Part shown: positions 12,654-25,232 of the stretch, one piece after another
Numbering within the stretch: the first letter of the stretch is position 1
Layout: each line of letters opens with the position of its first letter
Source: Tenrec ecaudatus
Taxonomy: Eukaryota > Chordata > Mammalia > Afrosoricida > Tenrecidae
Assembly (NCBI RefSeq): GCF_050624435.1
Contig: NC_134539.1
Span: 143,378,025-143,442,024 of the forward strand
Direction of reading: 5' to 3'
DNA: 64,000 nucleotides
Position numbers and translations under genes: made by a program
The notes under the pieces: model-generated
Told to the model about the DNA's origin: nothing
Databases searched by the model: none
What the model saw: the letters and a program-made list of their open reading frames with translations, nothing else

Positions 12654-13842
12654 AAAAACTCAGCTTATTGTAACCCAGGTGGGGACGGAGCATGATAGTA
12701 GGGCAGGAAGAAAGTCAAGGGAAATAGAGGAAAGAGCTAGGAGGCAAAAGGCATTAAGAGAGGTCTAGACAAAGACAAGTACATGCAAATTATATATATA
12801 TATATGAATGGGGAAATAGATCTATATGTCTATATTTATAGGTTTAGTATTAAGGTGGTGGAAGGACCTTGGGCCTCTACTCAAGCACTCCCTCAATGCA
12901 TGAATACTTTCTTCTATTAAATTGGCATTCTATGATGCTCACCCTCCCGATACAACTGCTAAAGCCAAAGCGGGTGAACAAGTAAATGCGGTGAAGAAAG
13001 CGGATGGTGCCTGGCTATCAAAAGAGATAGTGTCTGGGGTCTTAAAGGCTTGAAGGTGAACAAGCGGCCATCTCACTCAGAAGCAACAAAGCCCACATGG
13101 AAGAAGCACACCAGCCTGTGCGATCACGAGGTGCCAAAGGGATCAGGTATAAGGCATCATCAAAAAACAAAAAAATATCATAGTGAATGAAGGGGGAAGT
13201 GCAGAGTGGAGATCCAAAGCCCATTTGTTGGCCACTGGAGATCCCCTCAGAGTGGGGTCTAGGGGAGGAGATGAGTCAGTCAGGGTGCGATGTAGCACCG
13301 ATGAAGAACACAGCTTTCTCCCAGATCCTGGATGCTTCCTCCCTCCCCCAACTACCATGATCCGAATTCTACCTTGCAAGACTGGATAGAGCAGAGTTTG
13401 TACACTGGTGCAGATAGGAGCTGGAGACACAGGGAATCCAGGGTGGATGATACCTTCAGGACCAGGGGTGTGAGGGGCGATACTGGGAGAGTAGAGGGTG
13501 AGTGGGTTGGAAAGGGGAAACTGATTACAAGGATCTACATGTGACCTCCTCCCTGGGGGAGGGACAACAGAGAACGGGGGTGAAGGGAGATGCCGGATAG
13601 GGCAAGATATGACAAAATAATAATCTATAAATTATCAAGGGCTCATGAGGGAGTGGGGAGCGGGGGGGGGGGGGAGGGGGAGGACCTGATGCAAAGGGCT
13701 TAAGTGGTGAGCAAATGCTTTGAAAATGATTAGGGCAAAGAATGTACAGATGTAATTTATACATTTGATGTATGTATATGTATGGATTATGATAACAGTT
13801 GTATGAGCCCCTAATAAAATGTTTTTTAAAAACTCAGCTTAT
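12654..13842 (+). mobile_element. LINE 3' UTR insertion with perfect 15-bp target duplication, copy b
   Basis: AAAAACTCAGCTTAT occurs at 12654-12668 and again at 13828-13842. The 1159 bp between them are a 5'-truncated LINE tail ending GAGCCCCTAATAAAATG and a short T/A run. It shares the blocks CTCTACTCAAGCACTCCCTC, GAAGCAACAAAGCCCACATG and GGATCTACATGTGACCTCC with other copies in the window. The perfect duplication marks a relatively young insertion. It includes a (G)n run at 13661-13679. Confidence 0.9.
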
Positions 13843-13989
13843 ACGTGAGTATGCACAATATATGTATGTATGAATGTATATCAAATGAGCTATTTGAGTT
13901 ACAAAGGAGCTGCAGGAAGGATTTCCATCATAAGTTGGGGGGCAAGCTTCAGCTGAAGGCTACTGAATGAAGCAGGCCTCTCTCCTTCA

Positions 13990-14065
13990 CCAACGTCCCA
14001 AGCACCTCAAACAGTGCTGGGCACCTACAGTGCGCTCAGTGAAATTGCCAAATGAATGAATGGAT
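13990..14065 (+). repeat. MIR 3' fragment
   Basis: AACAGTGCTGGGCACCTACA followed by GTGAAATTGCCAAATGAATG matches the MIR 'cagtgcctggcacatagtaagcgctcaataaatg' region. Confidence 0.6.
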
Positions 14066-14324
14066 GGAGGAACCAACAGGAAGGTGACATCCATCACACT
14101 CAGGAGCTAGGAAGCTGAGGAGTTCGAAGCAAAGCAGCCCTTCCATGCTAGGCTGCCTCAGATGAGTACAAAACTGTCTCTGAAAGGAGGCAGCTGGGGA
14201 GCCAGTCCCTTTACCCTAAATGGTGTTCCTAATTTGGGAGGTCATTTAGAAATATGGCCACCACAGAGATCACCTAGTTCCATAGCCTTGTTTTACAGCT
14301 TAGGGCGCAGAAAGGGAAATCATT

Positions 14325-14440
14325 TACTGCATAGACTTGTGTATAAGCCAAGTTTTCCAGCACATTTTTAAAATGCAGTTTTGTGGTACAATTAGGTGTT
14401 TCAGCTGATATTCGATCAGCTTATATGCATAGTATATACG
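14325..14440. mobile_element. Palindromic-ended MITE, copy 1
   Basis: The 5' end GACTTGTGTATAAGCCAAG and 3' end GATCAGCTTATATGCATAG are imperfect inverted repeats around an interior AAATGCAGTTTTGTGGTACA. A better-preserved relative is at 32050-32168. It encodes no protein. The superfamily is not certain (hAT or Tc1/mariner-like). Confidence 0.7.
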
Positions 14441-16125
14441 TATTTGACCTAAGTCTCACTTTAGTACAGGACCCCTGGAAAAATTATGTGGGGGCAGCAA
14501 TTGGCCTCATCTGACTTCACAGAGGGGAAGGAAAAACCATACTTTCCATCAGCCCAAGGACTAGAAAGGCAGAGGTCAGACAGACCTCCACTCACCAGCA
14601 TTCTTTACCAATCTGACACCAGTCGTCCCTCCCCTGGCACACTATACTCCGCTATTCACAGACAGGAGTATATCATGATCACGAGGCCTAGTAGGGAAGT
14701 TAACAGATTACATATTAGGATCAGAAATGCTCAGAATACAGTTCTTCCGTCAGGAATGCCAGGCTCACAGGTGGGCCTCTCTCTGGTCCTCAGCCTTTCA
14801 GCCTCTGCCAATGTTACAAAGCCCTCTTAGCATTGCCAATAAGTGTCCAAAGGGCATTGCACTCCGTCAGTAGCATCAGCTTGAACGTTTTCAACTCTAG
14901 CTCTGTGAGGAAGCAAGCTTAGGTCCCCCCACTCCCCCTCCCTCCCTAAATAATGCCTGGAGGCAACTCAGCCTGCAACTGGGCCTCTCACCCCAAAAGG
15001 CGCTTGGCTATTTTTTCCGTGAGCCAGGAAGCCTGCCGCTCCATCACGTGTTCTTGGTGCGGCTCTGCTCGTCTGGTCTCTCAGCTGTCCCTGGATCTGG
15101 GAGTCCAAAGGATGTGCTGTTTCTGGCTCTTACTACTTCATGGCGGCAAGATTCCTCCTGTTCCGCTTCTGAGACGGATGGCAAAACTGACCAGTTCCCA
15201 CATGAGCGTTCCCCACACCCGTTTTGCATGGTCCTACCCAGTCACTCAGTGGAACATACCAGGCGATGGCTAGAAGGGTCATATCGAATAATTCACTGTG
15301 TCACATCCCCTCGGCTCCAACTCCCCCCAACTTCCCCCTCACCCTTTACTGAAGGCAAACATTTTCAGTAACATGCTTGGGTCCAGACATGTATGGAAAC
15401 CACATCCTGCACCTAGTTGACACTGCATTTTAACATTGCTCAGATGAAGGATGCTTTGATAATGTAGTCCGCCGACTGTAGGAGGGCCTGGGGCATGGAC
15501 AGTGACCCAGTAACCAGTAACCCACTAGGGCACCAGAGCTGCTTTCTCTTGCTACAGAGGCTTGTTTGTTTTTTTTAAATAGAAGGTTCTCGTACAAGGT
15601 CGATTTTACCCACCAGAATTCTAAGAAGGAATGAGAAAAAAAAAAGAAGGAATGAGGAAAATGATATTGTTTAGATTTCTTACATCTACGTAGAGAAGGC
15701 AAAAATAGCTAGTAAAGAAACAGGACTGGGTAACTGAACTCTAAACATGTCCATGTTTCAACAACTCCGTACAATTTGAACAGAAGGCCAGTTATCAGTT
15801 AAAACTGATAACAAAAGCAATCTTAGCAGTCAGGGCTCCAAGGAAAAAAATACCACTGGTCTCGAATTACTTCCTGCTCCTGCGGACCGAGTCTCATCTG
15901 ACAATGGAATATGTATGTTAGAGAAAGACAGAACACTTCACACTAAGTTCTCTCTTTCCAGTTCTGCCACTCACCAGCAGCCATGCCAACCTGAACCCCT
16001 CTGTGCGGAGAGCCAAAAGCCCTGCGGCCCTGGCTCAGTGCTGTGTGGGCGTACCGGGCGGCCCGTTGCCACCCCTTTCATCTGGTTTGACTTGGGCATT
16101 GGTGGAAGGCCTGACTTAGCACAAG

Positions 16126-16321
16126 GGGTGCTGGTGGTGTGGTGGGTTCCGCGTTGGGTTGCTAACTGCAAGGTTGGTGGTTCAAACCCACCAGTGGCTC
16201 TGCAGAAAGACAAGGCTTTGTACTGCCGTGAAGAGTAATAGTCTCGGAGCACCACGGGGCAGTTCTACTCTGTCCTATAGGGTCACTTTGAGTTGGAATG
16301 AACTCGAAACAGCACGTTTGG
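16126..16321 (+). repeat. AfroSINE
   Basis: Complete copy with GGTTGCTAACTGCAAGGTTG and the intact box B GGTTCAAACCC. Its tail is TATAGGGTCACTTTGAGTTG. Confidence 0.92.
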
Positions 16322-16398
16322 TTGAGTCGGATAGTTATCACAGTGACCTTTGACCTGCCCGCACTTCTGTGCCACCCTGGACTTGAAACACCTCGTTT

Positions 16399-16539
16399 CC
16401 ATTCTGACCCAGAAGGACCCTATAGGACAGAGCAGAACTGGCCCATGGTGTTTCCGAGGCTGTCAATCTTTACAGGAAGAGGCCGGTGGGCTGGAACAGC
16501 TGACCTGATTAGCAGTTGAGTTCTTTAACCTTCCGCCAG
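16399..16539 (-). repeat. AfroSINE, head-truncated
   Basis: Antisense tail and middle: GACCCTATAGGACAGAGCAG, GGCTGTCAATCTTTACAGGA and GCTGGAACAGCTGACCTGAT. It has lost the terminal GGAGCCCTGG. Confidence 0.85.
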
Positions 16540-17239
16540 CCCCCAGCACCTCTCTACATCCCCCCACCCCCTCAGTCAGAGCTGACTCAATTCACTGGGC
16601 ATGGGCTTCCAAGATGCCCCAAGTTGTCTCCAAGGGACTACTCTGAGCTGGCACTGGGCAGCACTGCCCTGAGGAACACCTTTGCTGGCAGTCACAGCTG
16701 TGGCCTGTGGGACAGGTGTTCCTCACTCTGCAGGCCTTCAGGGGCCCCAGCCCATTGGTTTCAAGAGAAAATGGATCTAATTTAGTGTGATCAACAAGTT
16801 CCTCAGACCCCACCAGAAATCAATGGCAATTGTCAGAGATCCGACAGTACCTTTTGTTCAGAAAATGTCGGGGAAAATGTGGTTTCCATGACAAACACTT
16901 TGGCGGCCCAGACACATCATTATCCCTTCATCTGAACCGGGGCGGGATAATTCACTAGAGAAAGGAGTGGTTTTGAATTATAATTATAAATTAGTCTACT
17001 AACGAAGGAAGTCATGTTTAATACATCAGACAACTCGGATCAAGGTTCATTTCTTAACAGTGAAACATCATGCAGAGTGAAAAATGAAACTGACACAGAT
17101 AAATCGGAGGCCATTTATCGCCCAGGGTTTGGCAGGGAACAAGCTCATCTCATTTCTGATCTGACAAGCCCCCACTACGGGCATGGCACACCTGGTTGTG
17201 TCCACCCCAGCAAGGGGCAAAAAGCTCAAGAACAGACTT

Positions 17240-17434
17240 CACTGCCACTGAGTCAGTTCTGACTCACAGTAATCCTCTGGGCAGAAGAACTGCCCCTATG
17301 ACTTTCTGAGACGAACTCTTCACAGGAGTAGAAAGTAGGCCTTGTCGTTCTCCTTTGGAGCTGGCTGGTGGTTTCGAACTGTTGACCTTGCAGTTAGCAG
17401 CCCGATATGGAGTCACTGCACCACCAGGGCTCCT
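17240..17434 (-). repeat. AfroSINE
   Basis: Full antisense copy. It has GACTCACAGTAATCCTCTGG, GGTTTCGAACTGTTGACCTT and ends CACCACCAGGGCTCC. Confidence 0.93.
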
Positions 17435-18547
17435 GTAAGTAGTCTAGAAGCCCCACTAATTCTACAGGAAGGAACACTGCCGGTGACGTGTCATGAAAGA
17501 ACACAAAACATAGCTAAGCCGCATCTTCCCTACAATAAAACCTCACTGCCTTGAAGGTAAACAGCCCGTTAGACTGGCCCTAATTCATTTCAAGGTGGAG
17601 TCCAAGTCCTATCTGCCGAGTGGTCCACTGCAAAGGGTGCTGCCACCTGCACCGAGGAGCCAAAGATTGTCTACTTAGGCAGCATCCCCGTCCTTAACGA
17701 GACAAACCCACAGGGAGGTGAGCCACGCTCGCCCACAGCACTCTCCCTGGCTCCTTCCTCTCCTCCTCTTCCGCCCTCCCCAGGTTCTCCCACTCGGACC
17801 TATCTCAGCTCATTCAAGTCCTCACTCCTAGGTCCACAGGCCCACTTCCTGGGATGGGAACAACTTTGACTTGACCCTGGGGACCTGAGCAGCCAGATTG
17901 CCCCAGAACAGCCCACATAACTGGGGTCCTGTCTTTGCAGGGTTGTTTAGTAGTGACTATACCTGGACGGGGGAAGAGCAAGCCTGGTTAGAGGCTTCTA
18001 AGGCTGGAACTTTCAGTTTAGCTATTTCAGAAAGACCGGCAGACGAGATGACTGGAAGGCCTGCACCTGCTCGGGTATTATTAGACCTCAAGCAGAGACC
18101 AGCTTCAGCTGTGAATCAGGTGTTAAGAGCCTTTTCTCATGCTCCCCACGTTTTCTGGACTTGGACCCCGTCTTGGCAATGGTCTCTCTCACCGATGGGG
18201 CGGGGACAGCTTGCTGGGGACGGGGACAGCTTGGAGGGAGGACAGCAGTCTTTCTATGCCGCAGCTGCATCCTTCCACTTCTGAAACAAGGGGTAGGAGG
18301 CCACGACTCTTAAGGTACGAATAGGAGGGCCGGGTGACTTCAGCACGTTACTGCGCTTACAAGAAAAGTCTTCAGGCCAGGCCCTTCCACAGGTCCCAGT
18401 CCTTCCTTGCAACTTGGCTTGGTCACCTCCTCCGAGTGCAATGGAGGCAGTTGACTGATGTGTTCTCAACAAACACCTCAGAACATAAGCACTGGGGAGA
18501 GGCTGTGCTCCAGAGGGAAACAGGCTCCGGTTCCAGGTTCAGTACCA

Positions 18548-18620
18548 CAAGGGACACATGGATTTAGACAGGTCAACCAGCCCTCTCTGGCCTCAACTTC
18601 CTCACGTGCTGATTTTGCTA
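18548..18620 (+). repeat. MIR fragment
   Basis: GACAGGTCAACCAGCCCTCT followed by GGCCTCAACTTCCTCACG fits the MIR centre. Confidence 0.5.
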
Positions 18621-18647
18621 TTGGGAGGGGAGACCCACCTCCCCAGA

Positions 18648-18821
18648 GTCCATTCTGACACTCAGCAATCCTGTAGGACAGAGGGGAACTGCCTGTGCCA
18701 TTTCAGAAGCGACACAACTTTAGGGAAGCAGATTGGCACGTCTTCCTCCTGCGGAGTGGCTGGTGGGTACCAACTCCAGTGAGCAGCCCGGCGATCAGCC
18801 CCCTGCCCCGCGAGGGCTCCT
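18648..18821 (-). repeat. AfroSINE, diverged
   Basis: Antisense copy with CAGCAATCCTGTAGGACAGA, GTGGCTGGTGGGTACCAACT and a terminal CGAGGGCTCCTC. Confidence 0.8.
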
Positions 18822-19410
18822 CTGGAGGGGGAGGGAGGTTGGCATATGCCCCAAGTCCATCCTCGACGATTCAGGGCTGCTCCCTCTGCTAACTGAGGGT
18901 GCAACAGTCGGGGAACCATCGAGACTTTGGGGACACTCAGCTCCCTTCTAGCCTCCTGGCAGACTCTGGGAGGCTACCCACTTATTCACCGCTGCTCCAA
19001 GTAGCTCTGCGTTCCTCTGGAAAGTCCCTTCAAGGAAGATCCCCTAAGTGATAGAAACTCCTGCCGCTCATTTGCAGATAGCTTTAAGTTTTATAAACAA
19101 TCGAAAATCAAGTGTGCCCGGTAAGTTGTGTAACCAGGCTGAGTAGTAACAATTTTGGTCAAAACTGCAGTCAGTAGTGCAACCATCGAAGAGCTGTATT
19201 TAACCAAGGACTGAGAAGAATTGGGTAATATGTTAGGTTGTGTAAAGGATAGTGAAATTCAAAAAGAAAACAGGGTTGTTTTTTTTGCTTTAAAGTGGTA
19301 TTATTAAATGAGTGACATTTTCAAAGAGAAATAACTGAAGAATTAAACACACACACATTTGTATGGCATGCAAATTGACCCCAGAAATAAGCCCATCACC
19401 TTCCCACAGA

Positions 19411-19575
19411 TTCTGGCTCACAAAGCGCTGTAGGGCAGAGTGAAGGGCCGGCTCCCGGAGGTTCCCCAGGCTGTACATCTTTCCGGACGGAGACTGCCGC
19501 TTCTTTTCCCTAGAGAGCAGCTGTTCTTTTTGTCAGCAGACCAGCGCTCACACCGCAGCACCACGGAGGGCTCCT
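19411..19575 (-). repeat. AfroSINE, diverged
   Basis: Order is conserved (CTGTAGGGCAGAGTGAAGGG, CCCAGGCTGTACATCTTTCC, GAGCAGCTG, CACGGAGGGCTCC), but the box B region is partly lost. Confidence 0.7.
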
Positions 19576-20239
19576 TACTGAACCCTGACGGGGTGATGAT
19601 TTGGGAAAGGAATGCTGATTGGGATGAATACACATTCAGGTATGTTTGTGGGAAAAACTAAGCCCAGAGTGCTGCCGCCGCCGTCGTCCGGAGTCGAGCT
19701 GTCGTCTCTTGAGGGGCAATAGCTGGGCTGACAAGTCTGTGTTCCTGGGAACTGGGGCTCCAAGAAAAAGGCCAATTAGTCGACTCCTGGTTACTAAGAG
19801 ATTTGAGGCAAAAACCTCCATGGCTTCATGACCTCCTCCAGAAAGAATCTTGTCTGCGGGTGAGCAGGATGCCCTCAAAACCAGACGCACAGAAGGCCTG
19901 CAAGGTCGTTGCTCGTGGTCACCCCCTAGGAGGGGACTCAAAAATAAATTCCTGGACAGTTTTGTTATCTTGTCGTTCTACTTTTCCACGAACTTTGTGA
20001 AGTCCCTCGTCCGCGGAAAGTTGCTGGGTGACCGTTGCCGGCCCAGCCTCCTGCAGACAGACAAGAGGGCGAGGCCGTCCGGATGAAGCAGGCTCTCTGC
20101 AGCTTTGGGCTCAGAGCGTGACTCACGACAAAACAACACGGAAACGTCCCTGTTTCACATGACATAAGACGCACATGGCTGAAGAGAAAACAGCTTCCCT
20201 TAAGATGGCCAACAAACATCAATGGAAGATTCATTTTGT

Positions 20240-20420
20240 GGGAGCCGAGGTGGGCCCCGGATTTAAGTTCTCAAAAGTGAACCCAATGGTTGGCAGTTCA
20301 AACCCACCAGCAGCCCACGGGCGAGTGATGTGGCAGTCGGCTTCCATAAGGATTTACAGCCTGGGGAAACCAGGATGGGGCATTTCCATGCAGTCCTAAA
20401 GGGTGACTGGGCATTGGAAT
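20240..20420 (+). repeat. AfroSINE
   Basis: GGAGCCGAGGTGG head, intact box B GCAGTTCAAACCCACCAGCA and the middle CATAAGGATTTACAGCCTGG. Confidence 0.85.
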
Positions 20421-20974
20421 CTAAGCAGCAACAAAGGTTTGGGTTTGGAAGTGACCTGAGGGCCAGTGGGGTGTGCTTTTAAAACATTCTTGCAGCACTG
20501 CTTGGGAATTGGGGACCGGGACTATTTTTTTTTTTAAGTACACACAACCAGCAAATTCCAGATCTGAGAATTTACCCCAAGGAGATAACGAAGCAGTTAA
20601 TATACATATCAAAGTTTAGCAGCAAGATAGTTCCTACTGTTCATAAAGGTTATAACTTTCCTAGTCATGGAAACCTGACTTCGTTTCTCGTGTTTGAGCC
20701 ACAGGGACGATCCTCTCATGGTGTGTCGGCCTGTCTGTCCTCACCTTAGCCGACCTTCCGCCTTTACCTAACCTTTGCTTTCAGTCTTGGCAATGAACAG
20801 CAACATCTGCATCGCCCCATTATGGCACAGTCATTTGGAGGAGCACCACTCAGCCAATAAGGAGAGGGCTGCAGAATTAAAGCCATTCACCCAGGAAGAT
20901 CTAGGGAATGTTCCAGCAAACCATTACCTGTATAAATATGTGCACCTAAGAAGAGCGGTCTGGAGAGACAGTCA

Positions 20975-22190
20975 TCAAAAAGTACACAGATTAGTCATCA
21001 GAAAAATGCAAATCAAAACCACAGGAGCGACCACATCGCATCTACTAGGGTTCAAACAAAACAAAAGCCCAGGGCCACGAGGGCCATGGCCTCGTGGACG
21101 GCTCTCAGAAACACAACAGAACCAGCAGCAGTGGGGTGCTGGGGAGAGCTGGTATCTCTCAGCTTGGTTGGCGGGAATCCCGATGGAGAAGAGTCTGGTG
21201 GTTCTCCAGGTTAATCAGAAGTGACCACACATATCCTAAGCGAAATGAAAGGATGTGTTCACAAAGAAAGGCGCTCATGAATGCTCGGGGCAGCATTATT
21301 TCTAACAGCCAAAGGTAGAAATGGCACAAATGCCCATCAACTGAAGGATGGATAATTAGCATGCGGTATGTCTACACAACGGATATGACTCAGCCCTAGA
21401 GAGGAACGGAGTACTGACTCATGCTCCAATGTGGATGAACCTCGAAAAGATTATGCGAAGTGGAAGGAGTCAGGCATAAAAGCCACCATGGTGTAAGATT
21501 CCTCGTGTACTGACCACCTCACCATCTAGCACTTTCCATTTGTGACAATAGCAAACATACAATCTGAGCACTGTGTGTGTTAACGATGCTGCACGTCTGG
21601 CAGGAACGAATGGTAAGTCGTGAGGTTGAGGGTAGTGCTTGCTATGACGGTTAGGGTTACGCATCAACTTGTCTGGGCCATGGTCCTCAGAGGTCTGGTG
21701 ATTGTAGGATAACGGTGAGATCTGGCAGCTACGCAATAATGGGGTCACCCTTTATTTTGTGATCTGATGTGGCCATCCTCTATTTTTGCATAATGACAAT
21801 TTTCCAATTAACAACCTGGTCTTTGAAACCTAACCATGTGCATAAATGGCTGTATATGAAATGTCAAAATCAAATCAAAACCCAAACTCACTGCCACAGA
21901 GCCAATTCAGACGACAGTGTAGCATTTCCGAGAGTGTAAAGCTGTACAGAAGCAGGCAGCCTCCTCGTTCTCCCCTGGAGGGGCTGGTGGGCTTGAACTG
22001 CTGACTCTCAGGTTGGATGTCTCACTCAGGACAGACAAATTCACAGAAAAATAAGGCAGATTAGTGACTGCCTATGGTTGAGGAAGGAGCCATGGCGCAG
22101 AGTGGGTGTGGCTCGGGGAGATAAGGAAGCAAGTAACAAGTACCAGGTGTCTCTGAGGGCTGACAAAAATATTCTAAAATGGATTGGGGT
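20975..22190 (+). mobile_element. Old L1M-type LINE 3' end, interrupted
   Basis: Typical L1 ORF2 end and 3' UTR words in order: ATCAGAAAAATGCAAATCAA, GCAGCATTATTTCTAACAGC, CCCATCAACTGAAGGATGG, GTACTGACTCATGCTCCAAT, ATGGATGAACCTCGAAAAG, then a terminal block 22025-22190. An unclassified dispersed repeat (about 21645-21835) and an AfroSINE (21880-22028) interrupt it. Frames are broken throughout. Confidence 0.75.
21880..22028 (-). repeat. AfroSINE, inserted in L1
   Basis: Antisense tail and middle (AACTCACTGCCACAGAGCCA, GTAAAGCTGTACAGAAGCAG, GGGCTTGAACTGCTGACT), head truncated. It lies inside the L1 fragment and is therefore younger than it. Confidence 0.8.
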
Positions 22191-22242
22191 TGAGGGCCGC
22201 ACTCCTTTTTTTTTTTTTTTTTTTTGAGGGCCGCACTCCTTT
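22190..22242. repeat. 19-bp direct repeat flanking a poly(T) tract
   Basis: TTGAGGGCCGCACTCCTTT is at 22190-22208 and 22224-22242. The repeats are joined by a continuous 20-T run (22206-22225) that overlaps both repeat edges. Confidence 0.95.
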
Positions 22243-22249
22243 GTGAATA

Positions 22250-22628
22250 CAGCTGTTGTTGTTGTTGTTGTTAGGTGCTCTCCAGTTGGTTCCAACGCAT
22301 AATGACCCTGCGAACAACAGACCGAAACACCGCCTGCTCCTGTGCCGTCCTCACCATTCCTATGTCTGAGCCCATTGTCGCAGCCGCTGGCTCGGACCAT
22401 CTTGTAAAAGGGTCTTCTGCTCTTTCACTGCCCTTCTACTTTACCAAGCATGGGCTTTTCCTGGGACTGGTCTTTCCTGATAGGATGTCTGAAGTACATG
22501 AAGTCTAGCCATACTTGCTTCTAAGGAGCATTCTGGCTATACTTCTTCCAAAATAGGTCTGTTTTTTAGTTTTGGCAGCCCATGGTACTTTCAATATTCT
22601 TTGCCATCATAATTCAAATGCATGGAGA

Positions 22629-22660
<32 letters not shown>

Positions 22661-22885
22661 ATCTCCTTTCAAATGCATTGATTCTTGTTGGTCTTCCTTA
22701 CTCAAGGTCCAACTTTCACATGCACACGAGACCACTGAAAATACCATGGCTTGGGTCCAGCACATCTTAATCCCTGCTTTTCAACACTTGAAAGAGTTCT
22801 TGTACAGCAGATTTGCCCAATGCAATGCATCACTTGATCTCTTGACTGCTGCTTCCAGGAACATTGATTGTGGATCCAAGCAAGC
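22250..22885 (-). mobile_element. RTE/BovB-type LINE, 3' portion
   Basis: Read leftwards, this is the C-terminal reverse-transcriptase region and tail of the afrotherian RTE LINE. It has TTACCAAGCATGGGCTTTTC and AGGAGCATTCTGGCTATAC (antisense of the AGCCAGAATGCTCC block), and GGTCCAACTTTCACATGCA. The 3' end is the (TTG)n run at 22253-22274, the complement of the CAACAACAA tail. A (TATC)n microsatellite sits at about 22629-22660. Frames are broken. Confidence 0.85.
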
Positions 22886-22899
22886 CTTTTTTTTGGTAA

Positions 22900-22985
22900 A
22901 TACAAGAACCCCCACCCCCCTTATCCATGGGAGGTATGCTCAAAGACACACCCCCTACCAGCCTGAAACTGCAGATAGTACTAAA
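22900..22985 (+). mobile_element. Possible Tigger-like DNA transposon fragment
   Basis: TTATCCATGGGAGGTATGCT and GCCTGAAACTGCAGATAGTA resemble a mammalian TcMar/Tigger-type repeat remembered from other genomes. The family was not verified. Confidence 0.35.
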
Positions 22986-24879
22986 GTAGATAATACCCAG
23001 GGGCTTTAAAAAGTTAGTGGGCGGGGGGAGAGGGGGATGTTTGTGGAAAAGTGAAATTGCAAGATAATGGAAACCCCCCCTCACGCATTCTTTATTAAGT
23101 CCTGAACTTTCACCTTTCACTCAAAGGAAGCTCTTTCGGGGTCCCTTGGGGTGCACTTGCCTTGTCAGCATCACCACTCTTGCTCCCCAGGGCCATTCTT
23201 CAGGAAAGTCAGGGTTGTGTGACCGCAGGCACTGCAATACTGAGACAGTCCACATGGCCACTAAGCGGCCAACAGGAGGACTACACAGACCCCACAGCAG
23301 GGTCAGGCTGGACAAAGCAGGTGGGTCAGAGCAGGATGGGGGCAAGATTTCACCCTGCTGCCCACAGGGGCATGCAACCGAAAACGTATGGGTTGTTTAT
23401 TTCTGGGATTTTCCATGGCAGATTTCCACTTGCTGGAGGAAAGTGAAACCACAGATAAGGGTGGACTCCTGTATCCTGGAGGCACACATGAAATGGGGGG
23501 GGGGGGTTGTCCAGTACGTGATCTGCTCTCAAAAAGCTGTTAGAAATGCCAGGAGCGGTCATGTTTGAGGAGGGCGACTGGGAGAGTTGGTTTGTTTGAG
23601 CATCAGCTTATCTAGACTTTTCAACTTTATCATATTGAAGATACTGCGAGGAGAGCTTCCCCCGTTATCAATACAGATGGCACCAGGCACACACAAGATC
23701 TGAAAAGACCATAAACCTTATGAACCTTTTCCCATAATGGTTGGGAGGGGGGGGGCGGAATGTAAATAACTCAAATTTACCTCCGCAGGGTCATGGCTGA
23801 GCCAGGGACAGCTGCTTTCCGTGCCAACCCCGACCAGTTATGACCAAGTCCCTAACCCACAGCCAAGCACAGAAGGCTCAGAGCCTTTCTGCATGGGAAC
23901 ACAAGGACACGCTCGGAACGTCTCCTGACAGGTTCTCGGGAACATTCTGTGAACGAAGCTGAGCAGAAATCTACGGAACACGCTTTTGTGGCCTTTGCTG
24001 TGTTTGCTCGTGGACGAGATCACAAGTCATTTACAGACTGCCCTACATTTCAGAAAAAGGAGGGGGGCGGGCAGGAAACAAGGACCTTAGGATGAGGATG
24101 TTCAGGTTTTGCTTTCTCTAATCAGGGTCTCGTCTGCGGCGCTCATTCGAGCATCTATGCGCTGCTCTGAGGCCAGGAAGTCTGATCAGAACAGAAGATA
24201 CAGGAGGAGATAAGCGGGGAGGGGACAGGAGTCCCCACACCGCTGGCGAGTCGATCCAGATGGCATGTTTATAATTCATGGCCTGTGATTCACTGTCCCT
24301 ATTTTTCAAGCCAGCATCACACTCTAATCACATTGCTAGGTTACGTAGTCCATTAAAATGATACCTTGGCCTTTTCTCTCCTGTTATCCCTTTAGAGAGA
24401 GCGTCTGAGTATCAGGCAACATTTGAAATGCTGGACCTGAGCATTACGTTGGAGTGCAAAACCAAAGAGGTTTGCAGGAAGATGGAATTGCTTTCCATTG
24501 AGAACTCTATTTCTCCAGTTGGGGGTGGGGGGGTGCCTTTCTCTGCAGAAATAAACTGTTACTGAGCTTGCCCATCTCTTATTCAGGGAATGTCTCATAT
24601 ACAGTTTCTCCCGTGCCCTGAGGAGAAGCCAGGCCCCTGGAGAAAGCTAAGTGGACAGGCAAGTTAATGAGACAATCACGTGACACTATGCGCGTGCACA
24701 ACTCCCCTCTCATTCCGTCATGATCAACAGCCCTGACAGGAAGAGCTTATGCAACAGGCCACTCCAGGCCAATCTAAAGGCCTCCACCTCACCCAGTCAG
24801 ATAGCTCATGCCACGGTAAAGATAGTGCTTCTAGTTAACACTCACTTCTCAGTTGATACCTGTGGGTGTGGTTGTTTCT

Positions 24880-25071
24880 TGGCAGCATAGTGGTGAAGTG
24901 CTAGGCTGACAGCCGAAAGGTTGGTAGTTCAAACCCACTACCATCCTTGGAAGAAAAGACCTGGCAATCGGTTCCAGTAGATTCAGAGCCTTGGAAACCC
25001 CGTGAGGCAGTTCTGGTTCCATCCCACAGAGTCACTGTGAGCCAGAATTGACTAGATGGCAAAGGGTTTGA
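24880..25071 (+). repeat. AfroSINE
   Basis: It has GACAGCCGAAAGGTTGGTAG, box B GTTCAAACCC and tail CAGAGTCACTGTGAGCCAGA. Its first 10 or so bases are diverged. Confidence 0.88.
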
Positions 25072-25232
25072 GTTACACACATAATGGTTCTCACTGTCGT
25101 TTCCCATCTCATTGTCCTCTAAATGAAAACACTTGCTGCAATCAATTTTATATGTCACACATGGAAAAAAGGCTTTTATACAACGTGCAAGTGAGAAAAA
25201 TGACTCCTGGAGTACCAGGACCGGTGACAGTT

